Positions 32,523 through 43,766 of a DNA stretch of 64,000 nt are shown here, piece by piece. Under the pieces are notes generated by a model. It searched no databases, had not been told where the DNA came from, and saw only the letters and a list, made by a program, of their open reading frames with translations. Source of the DNA: Arvicola amphibius (taxonomy: Eukaryota > Chordata > Mammalia > Rodentia > Cricetidae). The first letter of the stretch is position 1, and each line of letters opens with the position of its first letter. A program made the position numbers and the translations under genes. The stretch is from the NCBI RefSeq assembly GCF_903992535.2, contig NC_052052.2, positions 4,752,501 to 4,816,500 of the forward strand. Direction: 5' to 3'.

Positions 32523-32639
32523 GGCTGTATTTTGCAGTGAATACTTGGGTGGCATTTTGTGCACTCACTACATGGTGAAGATACCTCTGTTCAATTCCTG
32601 AAACATCATTAACCCAGGAAAGCCATGCGTCTGCTTATC

Positions 32640-32925
32640 TCCCTTATTCCATCTATTTCTTTCCCATTCCCTCTTCTCCCCACTGCTAATCTCCTTTTGT
32701 TCAGCAAGGCTTTCCCATTCTGGACATATCATGAGACATAGCAACACATCCTGTGGGCCTTTGTAATTGGCTTCCTTAACTCTGTGAGCAGGTCACTCAG
32801 TATCTATGCTGCAGCGCTGACGGTTGTTCTGCTCCTTTTCATGAAGGGTGTAATATTCCATGATATGGACATGCCACATTCTCCTGACCCATCTATAAGC
32901 CGATGGACGCCTGGGCTGCTGTCTG
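32640..32925 (-). mobile_element. Ancient L1M 3' end
   Basis: Antisense wording: ccactgctaatctccttttg, gtaatattccatgatatgga and catctataagccgatgg. Confidence 0.68.
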
Positions 32926-33674
32926 CCCCACCGCGGGCACCCTCTCCTCTTAGCCCGGCACTCACCATGTTGCTTCTCACCATTAAAGGGCAGTACAGAG
33001 AAAGAGAAATCTCCCGTTACTTTCTGATTCAGAGGGGTTCTAAGAGAGTCAAGGTGGGAGCCGGTAAAGTCAGAGGGGGTGGGGCTGTGAGAGGAGGAAG
33101 TTTCTGGCCTTGGATCACTCAGATGGTTGTCACGGAGGAGAGGGCATGGAGGAAGTGACAATCCAGAAGCCTGGTTTGTGCCGCAGCCCTGGCAGGGGAG
33201 CTCAGTCGGGGACTGTCCTGATCTTTAAGCTCTGCCTCCCTGCCAGCCCTGCACTTTCATTTTTCCCAGGTCTTCCCTGGGAAGACATGGGAGACATTTG
33301 TACTTGGCAGCAGGAAGGACATTTCCTTCCTGGGATGGTACCCAGGAGCGGCTGGCATCCCTGGGGCCCTGGCAATGAGGTCTGATGGTGGGCCTTTCCA
33401 GACCCCAGCCCGTGATCCCTGTGGTCTGGGAACAGCCAGGTGTTAAGTGATCTCCTGCGTGGATCGTTCTAGGCTCTGGAGCTAAAATTAGATCAGCTGC
33501 CTGGTGCCTGGAGAGGACGAACCAGCCTTGTCTGTCCACCCCGTGCCAAAGCCCGGCTGGGAACAGCCTGTGCAGGAGGCTGAGTCACGAGCTCCTGGAC
33601 ACTGTGTCCCTCTTATCCCCTTAAGCCGTGACTTCCTTAAAGGATGCAGAAATAGCGTGTGGCTGTCCTCTGGA
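32926..33674. other. Unique non-coding sequence
   Basis: No repeat or exon was recognised. Confidence 0.45.
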
Positions 33675-33860
33675 GGGCCAGCATGCCTACACTGGAATCC
33701 CAGCTCCACCACCTGTCCTACAGCACAGATATGGCCACCATAACTGGGAGTGATTGTCCCCACAGCACAGAGTGGTGGTGAATAGGTACTACAGGCTGAG
33801 TAGACCCAGTGCCCTTCCTGGCAGAGGCTGGGGTAACACTGGTGCCCCATAATAGAGGAA
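33675..33860 (+). mobile_element. Possible MIR fossil
   Basis: Words tggaatcccagctccaccac and cagtgcccttcctggcag fall in MIR order with poor similarity between them. Confidence 0.4.
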
Positions 33861-33974
33861 ACCGTGTGATAATCAACAAGGGTGATTGAACCCAGGGCTT
33901 TGTACATTCTGAGTTTACTTTAGACGATCTTTTGGTTTGAGGGAGAAAGATGATGGATTTTTCTGTAAGACCCA

Positions 33975-34265
33975 GCCGAGGTCTGCGAGGAAGCTCACTC
34001 AGTAAAGACCCGAGTGTGGTCCCCAGTGCCCATGTGAAAACGCTGGCATGGTGGTACTCAGCAGTAACCTGGTACAGAGACAGGAGACTCCTTGGGCTCA
34101 CAGGCCAGCCAGCATAGCCTGCTTGGTCAGCTCCATATCTCAGTGAAAGGATCAGTTTCAAGGAGGGGGTGGGGGTAGTGCCTGAGGAACAATACCAGTT
34201 TGTCATCTGTCCTTCACATGCATGGACATGTGTGTATGCACACATATGAACACACACACACACAC
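33975..34265 (+). mobile_element. RSINE1, diverged
   Basis: Order: gaggaagctcactcagtaaa, ctcacaggccagccagcata, gtcagctccatatctcagtg, gtgcctgaggaacaatacc, then a CA-rich tail at 34210-34265. Confidence 0.72.
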
Positions 34266-34501
34266 CAACACCAGTAGAACCCAACATGGCCCAATGGACC
34301 TATCAGAACTAGGAAGACCTAGAAGAGACCAGTAGAAACCAGTAGAAACTCAGAGGAACCCCCAAAGACCCAGCAGGACACGACAGAACTGATTGGGCCC
34401 AGCCTCCACTGAGGACCACCTTGGTCCCTGAGGTCCCCTACTCTCCAAGACTCCTGGGTCCTTCTGGCATCTTGTGCTGTCACACGAGAGCTTCTCCAAC
34501 C

Positions 34502-34509
<8 letters not shown>

Positions 34510-34550
<41 letters not shown>

Positions 34551-34670
34551 GTTTTTCGAGACAGGGTTTCTCTGTGGCTTTGGAGCCTGTCCTGGAACTA
34601 GCTCTTGTAGACCAGGCTGGTCTCGAACTCACAGAGATCCGCCTGCCTCTGCCTCCCGAGTGCTGGGATT
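34510..34670 (-). mobile_element. Young 5'-truncated B1 with 15-bp target duplication
   Basis: A T-rich tail containing 32 uninterrupted T residues (34518-34549) precedes an almost undiverged B1 body: gagacagggtttctctgtgg, gtcctggaactagctcttgt, gtctcgaactcacagagatc. The body stops at gtgctggga, so the element lacks its first ~25 bases, including the promoter A box region. Perfect duplications tccaacccttttctt lie at 34495-34509 and 34671-34685. Confidence 0.96.
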
Positions 34671-34789
34671 TCCAACCCTTTTCTTGACTCTTGCCTGGAG
34701 AAAAGGTGGCCCAGGGAGGCTCAGGGACCAGTGCTCTCTAGACCCACGGCTGCAGCCAGAACAGCTCGGCCGGGCCATGCAAAGAGCTG

Positions 34790-35050
34790 CATTATTCTTC
34801 CAGAGAAAGGAGGAGATTAGAGACACAGTAAAAAGAGCCTCCTCTGCAAACACTGGATGCAGTCACTATCAACAAGGAAAATTTATGCTTTCAAAATAAA
34901 AAGAAAGCCAAGTACATTAGTCACAGTGAGGAAGTGTTCACGGAAAAGGTTTGTTCCCCGAGTAAATAGCCACCGTGGAATTGTAATCAAATTTCTTAAT
35001 TATTTCCATAAATCTTTGGTGCATAAAAATATACAAGGCCCCTTTTAAAA
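34790..35050. promoter_or_regulatory. Repeat-free block, candidate conserved element
   Basis: AT-rich, high-complexity sequence with aattgtaatcaaatttctta and attatttccataaatctttg. No repeat recognised. Conservation is untested. Confidence 0.27.
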
Positions 35051-35685
35051 AAAATCAGTGTTTACAAGTGCCTTGGATGAGGGAAGAGGTAACCCAAACC
35101 ACCCCTGCATGACCGGAACATTCCAGGAGAGAAGCCTCGAGGTAGAGCTGAGTTCAGGGTGTGAGGATCACACTGCCCACCTCCCCCCCCCCCAGTGGCC
35201 TGCAGCATTAGACTACCATCTGAGAGGGTGCAGAGGGATAACGGGATGCTGGGAGAGGGTGATTCGGATTCAGGGTTGATGGGGTAAAGACACTGGGCCT
35301 GGCTCTGAGTGACAGGCAGATGGTAGAAGCTGCCCTGGTGGTTCTGGAAACGGAGTCTGAGATTTGTCCTGGAAAAGCAGGAAGGACCGAAGACCCACGT
35401 GGAGCTCAGGAGATGCAGCCATATCTTCATCCCCCAAAGAGGGGCTGTGGTCTTGGGGTCAGCGCCTTGCTGGGCCCTGAGTTGTCCCAGTGGGTGCTAA
35501 GTTCAGTAGACAGCCTGCTGCAGGGTACTCTACCATGTGAGTCTTCCAACCAGACCCTGGGCACCCAGCTTGGGCCTGCATCAGGAAGAGGAAGTAGCTC
35601 TTCATGTGTGTAATAAGTCCACATGCACACGTGTGCATAGATCTAAGGATTACTTAGGGTGTCATACTGCAGGTCCCGAACACGT
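35051..35685. other. Unique non-coding sequence
   Basis: Nothing recognised. Confidence 0.4.
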
Positions 35686-35880
35686 TATTTTTGAAACTGG
35701 TTCTCTCGTGGGTTTGGAACTTGCCACGCAGGCTTGGCTGTCTGGCCTGTGAGCCCCGACCCAGGGAGGGGTACCTATCACCACACCCAGCCTTTCGTTC
35801 AGTATGGGTTCTAAGACTCAAACTCAGGCCCTTATACCCAGAAAGCAGGGAACTGTGCCATCTGCGACATCTCCTCAGAC
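35686..35880 (-). mobile_element. RSINE1, diverged
   Basis: Plus wording tttttgaaactggttctctc, ggcttggctgtctggcctgt, tatcaccacacccagcc and tgtgccatctgcgacatctc follows RSINE1 in reverse. Confidence 0.65.
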
Positions 35881-35894
35881 TCCCATCTCCGCCC

Positions 35895-36010
35895 TTCCTT
35901 TGAGATGTGTGAGGTTCTCACGTGTCCCAGGCAGGCTTTGAACTCACCGTGTAGCCCATGATGACCTTCAGTTCTTAATTCCTCCTTCCAAATTCTGGGG
36001 TTATAATGTA
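35895..36010 (-). mobile_element. B1/B4-like fragment
   Basis: Plus wording: cccaggcaggctttgaactc, accgtgtagcccatgatgac, ccaaattctggggttataat. Confidence 0.6.
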
Positions 36011-36071
36011 GAGAATCAAAATTTAGAAACGCATTTTGTTGGTGGCCCCTGGTGTATATCAATGTTTGCAA

Positions 36072-36075
<4 letters not shown>

Positions 36076-36138
<63 letters not shown>
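36076..36138 (+). repeat. (CT)n(TG)n compound microsatellite
   Basis: About 17 CT units pass directly into about 14 TG units. Confidence 0.96.
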
Positions 36139-36369
36139 CATGCTCACACTTGCTCTTATAAGCCACTATGGTTTAGAGAGAGGAGACTGAGAAGTGGGTG
36201 ACAGGCACTCAGGCCCAGGCCAGGCACACATACCAATATACTGACACTTTGCTACCCCCAGGGGCTACCTCTTATGCTATACCAGGGCCAGTGGACAGGG
36301 CCCTGCACATACGGCTGTGGTGCTTGGGGCAGTGCAAACAGCTGCACATCAAAGGCACCACGAAATCCC

Positions 36370-36610
36370 GTCCTACATAAACGTCTGAGAACAGAATGCT
36401 CGTTCTCTCTTCTGTTCTTCACGAGCTTAGCTCTTCAAGGAAGCTGTCGCAAGTATCTTGTTTGAACAGTTGGCCGCACGTTCCCATGATAACACAAATT
36501 CCATTAAAACATTCCTGCATTCAGCAGAGGGGCACCACGCCAAATGCTCTCTGTGTTGGATTAAGCCATAATCAGAATTAAAATGCGGAATCCCGACCTT
36601 TCCAGGACTG
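36370..36610. promoter_or_regulatory. Repeat-free block, candidate conserved element
   Basis: High-complexity sequence with ggattaagccataatcag (TAATC cores on both strands) and ccattaaaacattcctgcat (TEAD-like cattcc). Function is inferred. Confidence 0.27.
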
Positions 36611-37117
36611 TGCTTTCCTCTCTGTGGCTGGGGGATGGAGCTGCCTCCAGGGCGGCAGCCTGGGTGAGGGGGCTGACTTGGCTACACTGCCAGCAGTAAG
36701 TTTGGGAGGGCCTGCATTGGGCCTCAAGCTAGTCAGTCCTCCCCATCAAAAATGTGGTGTCCCCTGGAGCCTGCTCTGGGCTTTGAGTGATACCTCGTGC
36801 CTGCAAAGGCTGCAGCTGCAGATCCGCCCCCCTCCTGCCTCTCCACTCTCTCCCAGGCTGCAAAGGGAGTGAGCAGGGATTGTTCTGTGGGTGAGTTCTG
36901 GACAGGTCCCTCTGCCTCATGGATTCAGAAACTCGGGTATGGGGTTTGGCTTTCCAGACCATGCATACTGGGTTATTTTGATGGCTGTGGCCATTTCTCC
37001 ACTCTTGCTCCTGATCTGCAGGGAGACTCTGAAATCCACAGGGAAAGGCATTTCCCCAAAAGTTTGTTGACTTGATCTTAGAGGCCTCAAGGTTAGGTAT
37101 TCCTGGCACTGGCCCTG
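36611..37117. other. Unique non-coding sequence
   Basis: No repeat or exon was recognised. Confidence 0.42.
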
Positions 37118-37124
37118 CGTGTGT

Positions 37125-37172
<48 letters not shown>
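37118..37172 (+). repeat. (TG)n microsatellite
   Basis: About 25 TG units with a single TA interruption near 37129. Confidence 0.96.
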
Positions 37173-37175
<3 letters not shown>

Positions 37176-37643
37176 CATCCACTTGTCCCTTCAGACCTCA
37201 GTTCCCTCTTCTTTGGGACTGGGCGTGTGGGGTTGTGCCTCTTTGACATGTGGTAATGCAGTCAGCCACTCCTGCTGTGGCTTGCAGAGCCCTGGCTTGG
37301 ATCACCATCACCGCCTGCTGGGGCAGGAGCATAGCTATAAAGGCAAGATGAAAGCCCAGCTTCTTCAGGGTCCTTGGAGCTGTGGCATTAAGATTCTGGG
37401 GAGCTGCAAGAGCCCTGAGTAGCTGGGAGTTTGGGTTCCATGTCTGCACAGAGGAGAGGTCTCTTCTGGAGGAACGGTGCTTTGTGTTCTGGAAGCATCT
37501 TGTGCCAGGCCCACAGTGCAGTGAACAGGGGTCTGCATGCCTCAGAGTTGAGGGCTGGTGCAAGGTGAACAGTAAGTGTTCTGAGTCCGGCTGCTCCAGG
37601 TTCCTATCTTCCCTGAACTCTTCTCACTGGTCTTGGATGGGGC
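37173..37643. other. Unique non-coding sequence
   Basis: Nothing recognised. Confidence 0.4.
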
Positions 37644-37830
37644 TAGAGAGGCCTTGGGGAAGATGATAGAGAGGCCTTGGGGAAGGTGATAGAGAGGCCT
37701 TGGGGAAGGTGATAGAGAGGCCTTGGGGAAGATGATAGAGAGGCCTATGGGGCGGGAGTGGGGTGGGGAGCGGAGGGGGGGGAGGGTTAGAGAGGTCCCG
37801 AGGAAGGGGATAGAGAGGCTCTGGGAATGG
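37644..37830 (+). repeat. 23-bp minisatellite
   Basis: Core gagaggccttggggaaggtg plus ata repeats with period 23 for nearly five clean copies to about 37749. Two diverged copies follow near 37785-37830 after a G-rich insertion. Confidence 0.88.
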
Positions 37831-38024
37831 TGCTACATTCCTCTGGCCAGATGTTGGTCACAGACCCGACCTGACCTCAGAGGGCTGCAAAATAGTTTAG
37901 TGAGACCCATCAAGAAGAGAAGAACACCTTGGTAAATGTCTTCATAAAGGGGTGCACGGCACCGGGCAGGCAACAGGCGAGGCCCAGTCAGCACACATTT
38001 ATTCTCGTCTCTCTGTGTGTCCTG

Positions 38025-38345
38025 CTTTTGTTTTTCTGCTGCTTAGGAGGAGAGGGTTTATTTGGCTTCCATAGCCACGTTACAATACATCACCAAGGGG
38101 CGTCAGGCCAGGAACTCAAGGCAGGAACCTAAAGGTAAGGACACAAAGCATAAGCAATGGAGGGATGCAGCTTACTTACTTACTTTCAGGTTCATGCACA
38201 TTAGCTTCCATATACAGTTCACGACCACCTCCCTGCAGGTGGTACTACTCACAGCGGCCTGGACCCACCTGCATCAATGAATAAGGAAGATAATCTCTCA
38301 CAGACACACCCATGGGCCAGTCCGGTCTAAGCAAGTCCTAAGCTG
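38025..38345 (+). mobile_element. Rodent MER-type repeat, second type
   Basis: Same family as 9928-10345: ggagagggtttatttggctt, tacttactttcaggttcatg, cccatgggccagtc. Diverged. Confidence 0.5.
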
Positions 38346-38559
38346 AGGCTCCCTCTCCCCAGGCGACTCTAGCTTGGGTCCAGCCAATAGAAACTAACCA
38401 CATGTACAATGTTACAGTGCGCACTCGGAGGTCAGAGGGATCCGCAGTGTGCACTCGGAGGTCAGAGACAGCATCCAGAAGTCAGTTATCACCCCCAACC
38501 TTGCGCTGGCCAGGCTGCACCAGGGCTGTCAGTTTAGAAAGACGTTTTAGACAGTTAGC

Positions 38560-38870
38560 TCCAGTGTGTGTCTCTGCCTTCCTAGTGACTGCTGATCGTC
38601 TACCAAATGAAGGCTCCGCATTTGCAATTAGGCTTGAAAAGTTGAGGTGACATTTTGATGGTGTAGCTTGTGTTGCTGGCCTTGAGGTAAACCATATTCA
38701 TTCCTCTAGCCATCTGATTAACCCCAGGTTCGCTTGGGGCCTCTTCAGCTCTGCTAATCAATTAGGTCTAACTGGTTCTCTGCATTTACACCCTGACTCG
38801 ACACTTAGCCAAGGGCTGCAGGTTTGGCTTTGCAAAGTACATTCTATATATAAAGAGGGTGCCTCTGTCT
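38560..38870 (+). promoter_or_regulatory. Repeat-free block with a paired-homeodomain-type site and a TATA-like box
   Basis: The sequence taatcaatta at 38755-38764 is a TAAT-N2-ATTA palindrome, the P2-type dimer site of paired-class homeodomains. A tatatataaag word lies at 38846-38855. No convincing first exon follows, so promoter activity is only a possibility. The block is free of repeats. Confidence 0.3.
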
Positions 38871-39529
38871 CTCAGCAGTCCTGTAGGAGGTTGCCCTTGA
38901 ACGAGCAAAGAGTCCCATTCGGAAGAGAGGAGAAGAGGCACCAGGGAACCAGGGTTGTAACCAGGCTGCCCAGAACTAGTTCCTCATGGCTGTGCAGGAG
39001 CCTACACAGTGAAGCCCTCCTCAGGCTCCCTCCCTGGAGTCTGTTGCAACCCAGCCTGGTGTCAATAAGCCATCAGAATTTTCATTGTTTGTGCATGTGT
39101 ACATGCATGTGCTCATTAGTTGGAATCAGGATTGGACTGGATGCAGCCATTCTCAGCAGCAAAAGGTTGCTTGGAGGTAGCCATGAAGAACTTTCCAGAT
39201 GGTTGCTCAGAGAATGTTAGGGGCACTCCAAGATCAAGAATGCTTTCTTGGAAGAGCTGGGACTTCAAGTGAGCCATGCTTGGTCCAGGGTTCCAGGATT
39301 GTTCTGTGACCACACAAAGGATCTCTGTGCCTCTATGTAGCTACCACTTCCAAGAAAGATAAACGGTGGTATCAATTACACCTCACCTGCAGGTTCTTGT
39401 GCCCAGGAACAAAAGATGAAGAAGGAGTGAGAATCTATATGTGAAGTAACACTATGTGTGAACTGCCTTTAAGGGTCAGAAATTACAGAAGAACCAAGAA
39501 GGGGGAGGGAGAGAGGGGAGGTGGAAAGG

Positions 39530-39534
<5 letters not shown>
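38871..39534. other. Unique non-coding sequence
   Basis: The open frames here have no recognisable domain. Confidence 0.4.

Positions 39535-39605
<71 letters not shown>
39535..39605 (+). repeat. (GA)n microsatellite
   Basis: About 33 GA units, purine-only, continuing into gggggagagagaga. Confidence 0.97.
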
Positions 39606-39608
<3 letters not shown>

Positions 39609-39647
39609 GGGGGAGAGAGAGACAGGTGAATAATGGGGATTACACTT

Positions 39648-39787
39648 TTAAATTGTTTATTTATTTTGTGTGAGTGCTTATGCACCGCAATACACATATG
39701 AAATGTTTCTCCCCTTCCACCTGCGGGTCCTGGGGAGCAAAATTCAGGTTGTCAGGCCTTTAATTGCTGGGTCATCTTGCCAGCCCA
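39648..39787 (-). mobile_element. B3-type SINE
   Basis: Plus wording ttgtttatttattttgtgtg (tail side), ccttccacctgcgggtcctg and ctgggtcatcttgccagccc (head side). Confidence 0.75.
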
Positions 39788-39924
39788 ACAATTTTTTTTT
39801 AAAGGCAGATCAGTTGGGCCAAAGCACAATGCAATCGCCCAGAAAGCAACTGAAGAAACATGCGCACACAGAATACACCTATCTGTATTAGAATAGACCG
39901 TCTTCTTGAGTACGCACACAGCAT

Positions 39925-40025
39925 TTTAAAATTCATCCCATATAATGTCACAAAACCTCTGTGAGTTCTACAAGGTCGACATCCCATGAACAGTATTATC
40001 TGAGCAGAACGTGCCAGAACTGGAC
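39925..40025 (-). mobile_element. Possible MIR fossil
   Basis: Wording ttaaaattcatcccatataa, cacaaaacctctgtgagttc and aacagtattatctgagcag follows antisense MIR (TTTAATCCTCACAACAACCCTATGAGG region). Confidence 0.45.
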
Positions 40026-40612
40026 GTTATTAGCTAAGCTTAAGAGGCGAGGCCATGTAAAAGAAAATCCTCTGTTAACTGAAGCGAAAGCAAGAAACAA
40101 ATGAAAAAAGAAGAATTGATTTGTGAAAACCGGTCCTGCTGTAATCTGTGGAGTGTGTTGAAAGCAGTGGTCAGAGAGAGACTCCCTCCCCAAAGCACTT
40201 TTATTAGTAATAATGTAGGGGGATGAGCAAGATTGCTGGAGCTGGAGAGGAGTAAACCCAAGAAAGACCGAGATGAAGGCAAAACACCAACGAAAACCCC
40301 GAAACCCTCAGCAATGCTGAGAGCAGTGTTCAGAGCGGCTGAATAACCTCCACCCACGAAGAAGCATAAAGAAAGCCCATCGTCTCTTTGCGAGGAGCCG
40401 TCACCCCCACCATCTGTCAACAGGATCTCAGTCAGGAGCCCCTCCCTGCTGTGTGCTGGACATTGCCTGGTGCCATCTTGTGTGGTTCCTGTGCCGCAGC
40501 CACAGCTCCATGAGTTCCTGAGTGCAGAGGCCATGTCATACCTGGAAGACACTGTTTCCCTCTGGTCCTCCTAGACGTCTGGCTCTTATAATATATTTCT
40601 GCCTCCTCTTTC

Positions 40613-40615
<3 letters not shown>
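40026..40615. other. Unique non-coding sequence
   Basis: No repeat recognised. The 170-codon minus frame over 40040-40552 has no recognisable domain. Confidence 0.4.
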
Positions 40616-40655
<40 letters not shown>

Positions 40656-40662
40656 TGTGTGA
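40616..40662 (+). repeat. (TG)n microsatellite
   Basis: About 23 TG units with one TT interruption. Confidence 0.96.
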
Positions 40663-40784
40663 CCTAGATGTCCCAACTCTAGCCAAGTGTTCCCCTGACA
40701 TTTTTTGTCTACACTGCGATCAATTGGGAATAATTAAAAACAATTTTACTCATGATTTCATTTTAAAATGTTTTCATTGCTATT

Positions 40785-40940
40785 GTGTGAAAGTCTGTGT
40801 ATGTGCACATGTGTGTTTGCCCATGATATATGTGAGTGCCAACCAGAGAGCAGAGGGAAAATTGTGTGGTCAGTTCTCTCATTTGCCCTTCCTGTCCTGG
40901 GAACTGAACTTGGTCATCTGGCCTGCTTCTTGCACTTTAT
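40785..40940 (-). mobile_element. B3-type SINE, diverged
   Basis: Plus wording gtgtatgtgcacatgtgtgt, gcagagggaaaattgtgtgg, tcagttctctcatttgccc and gggaactgaacttggtcatc. Confidence 0.6.
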
Positions 40941-41114
40941 TTGGCCCTCAGGAGTTTTCTATTTTAAGTGTGAAATGGCGGTAAGACACAGTATCGACAA
41001 ACAGGCTGTTTTGTCGTGATATATTGGCCAAGCCAGATAGTGAGACCTTTGAACCTGTTCAGAACACATAAAAGTGGTCCTGAACACATGGACATATGTT
41101 GGTCTTCGTGGGCG

Positions 41115-42440
41115 GACAGCACAAAATACATGTTCTTCTCAAGCTCACTGATGATTTGAACACAACCTCAGAGAAAATCCTCAGACACCTTCTTCAGAGA
41201 CAACTGAAATTTTAGTTAATGTGAGCAAATAGACATGCATTAACCACAAACCCCTAGGTAATGAAAGCCACTTTGGATGAATATCTCCACCAGACATGAC
41301 AACCAGCTATGCAGTTAGCACAGCATGGTACTAGGGCACAGGAGGCCAAAACAAGAGTAGAATTGAACAGGAAGCCCAACAATAGACCTGAGGACTAGAG
41401 GAAGTGTAGTATACATCAGAGTCAGGATCTAGGCTGGAGAAATGGTTCGGTGGTTAAGATCACACAATGCTCTTACAGAGAACCTGAGTTTGGTTCCCAG
41501 AATTCACATGGCAGCTCTCAACTGCCCGTAGTTCCAGTTCCATGGAATGTGATGGCCTCTTATGGCTTCCCGGGCAGCTGAAACCCTGTGCACATACCTC
41601 CCCCCTCCACATAGACATTATTTTTAAAATTTCTTAAGAAAGGGGGTGGGTGAACAGATCTCAGATCACTGGAGCAGACATGGGGACAGATCTCAGGTCA
41701 CTGGAGCAGACATTCACTTTTTAATTCACTGCACTGAGATGGCTGGAAGAGCTTCAGAAAAAGATGAAATTAACACAAGTCTTACCCATCCTTAAGAATG
41801 AAACTTGAAATGCATCTGAGCTCTAAATATAAAATTGGACATCATAAAAGTACTAGAAGAAAAAAAAATGGGAGAATTTCTCTGTAGCACAGCTGCCAGG
41901 GTGGGCTTCCTCAGTCAGATCCAAAACCTAGTTATAGGATAGGGATACATTGAAAGCATTAAGCAACTTTGTATCAACTTCTGGGTCTTTTTACTGAGAT
42001 CAAGTACATAAAATTTTTTTGACATGAGACAGAAAACAAAGTATCATAAACTCAGCCAGGGTGTAAATGAATAACACACACTGGGTATAAAGAATGACTG
42101 TGCTTGGTACTCAGAATGCTGTCGCAAAGGGCAGCGGCAATTCATAAGAAGAGCACACAGGTTGCCTTTAAGCCTATGGAGTGATGTTCAGCTTCACTCG
42201 TGATTAGAGGCATACAGATGGGAAGGGCTCTGAGATGCTGTTTTCACCTGTCATGTTGCAAAGATTAAAATGCTCAGAAGCACATCTGTTGGCAAGGCTG
42301 TAAAACAGACAAGCATGTGGCTGGGGGGTGGGGTGGTAAATGGTGAGACTCTCATGAAAAGGAATTTGGCTACCATGCCTTTGTATTTGGCCCAGAAATT
42401 CTACTTCTAAGAAGTATGTTAAAATACATTGGAAGAATGG
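41115..42440 (+). mobile_element. Ancient L1M ORF2 segment interrupted by a B3
   Basis: Sense L1 wording in order: tacatgttcttctcaagctc, gcatggtactagggcacagg, aaaattggacatcataaaag, gagtgatgttcagcttcact, ctgttggcaaggctgtaaaa and cccagaaattctacttctaa. Many stops and indels. A B3 sits at 41428-41637 and a 32-bp tandem duplication at 41654-41716. Confidence 0.85.
41428..41637 (+). mobile_element. B3 SINE inside L1M
   Basis: Head aggctggagaaatggttcgg, middle agttccagttccatggaatg, 3' end with CACAT-rich tail and ttatttttaaaa. Confidence 0.85.
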
Positions 42441-42441
42441 A

Positions 42442-42444
<3 letters not shown>

Positions 42445-42514
<70 letters not shown>

Positions 42515-42666
42515 AGAGAAAGAGAGACAGGCAGACAGACAGAGACATACAGGTAGAGAGACAGACATATACACATACATGGGAGGAGCAAGAGAGATAG
42601 ACGGACAGACAGGGGTAGACAGACACATGGGAGAGAGAGAGAGATGTGTATACACACACACACACA
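42445..42666 (+). repeat. Compound microsatellite (CAGA)n-(CA)n-imperfect GACA/GAGA-(CA)n
   Basis: Eight CAGA units, about 16 CA units, then roughly 130 bases of mixed GACA, GAGA and ATAC repeats and a last short CA run. Confidence 0.93.
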
Positions 42667-43214
42667 ATTGGTGGCGGTTATAAATACAGGTACAACCTCA
42701 TGATTGGAACTGTACCCCAATAAGCCCACCATAGTTTGAAGAGATCATAGGTTGAAAATGTTGCCAATGCTTTAGTGTAAGTGTGTACCTCATGGCTGTA
42801 TCATAGAATGCAAGCCTTGGGGAGGGGATCAAAACACAGAATTTGAACTGTCTCTGCTAAGTGCCCACATTTGCACCCATTATAAAGTTGGAAAATTGGA
42901 AGTTGGGTTCTTGTCAGGCAAGGGAGATCTGTATTGGAACGAATGCCATGGAGTGGTGAGTGTCTGTTAGTTCACACACTCCAGAGTACAGGGCCCCAGG
43001 AAAGAGAAGGGTAATGTCTCTGTGGACTAACTCAGGGTGCCTCCCAGGGTCATGAGCAGCAGTGCCAAGTGTGGGTGAGCGACTTGGTGGGTCTTGGCAG
43101 GGTGTGGGAGAGCACAGGAGTGTAATGGTGGTGATGGCTTACATTGCATGCTTTTGTTAAAACTCAGCAGACTCTGTCTTCGCAAGGACTGGATTTTATG
43201 ATTGAAAATTACCC
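42667..43214. other. Unique non-coding sequence
   Basis: Nothing recognised. Confidence 0.4.
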
Positions 43215-43640
43215 CTAGAGGGATTAGGAAGAAGGCTCCTCTGGTAGAACTGCAGGCACAGTAGCCTGAATTCTGTCTCCAGGACCCACGGGGAAAAGCC
43301 AGGTGTGGTGATTATTACTGTCATCCTAGTGCTGGAGAGATGGAGGCAGGCAGACCCCTGGGCTCAATGTTTGGACAGTCTCACACACTTGTGAGTTCCA
43401 GGCCCCTGTGCTCACTGTCTGGACAGTCTCTCACACTTGTGAGTTCCAGGCCCCTGGGTCACTATCTGGACAGTTTCACACACTTGTGAGTTTCAGGCCC
43501 CTGGGCTCACTGTCTGGACAGTCTCACACACTTGTGAGTTCCAGGAGAGACCCTGCTTCAAAGAAACAAGATGGACAGTTCCAAGGGAAAGATGTCTGAA
43601 ATTGTCCTTTGGCCTCCACGTGAATATATACGCATGCATG
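43215..43640 (+). mobile_element. RSINE1 with internal four-copy tandem amplification
   Basis: The element starts ggattaggaagaaggctcct, runs through ccacggggaaaagccaggtg to the mid region, and ends gagagaccctgcttcaaaga and tggcctccacgtgaatatat. Between these, the middle segment is present four times (43355-43545). Confidence 0.78.
43355..43545 (+). repeat. 48-bp tandem repeat born inside RSINE1
   Basis: Copies: 43355-43402, 43403-43450, 43451-43497 and 43498-43545 (48, 48, 47, 48 bp), each running from cccctg to gtgagttccagg. The unit corresponds to one middle segment of a normal RSINE1. Confidence 0.95.
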
Positions 43641-43648
43641 TTGTATAT

Positions 43649-43650
<2 letters not shown>

Positions 43651-43695
<45 letters not shown>

Positions 43696-43766
43696 CTCTC
43701 TCTCTCTCTCTCTCCCTCCTTCCCTCTCCCTTCCTCCCTCTCTCTCTCCCCCTCCCGCTCTCTCTA

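Noticed and set aside
33718..34287. 189-codon minus-strand frame
   Set aside because: Half of it lies in an RSINE1 and its CA tail. No domain is visible.
43355..43545. CRISPR-like 48-bp repeats
   Set aside because: Contiguous tandem copies of a SINE segment without spacers.
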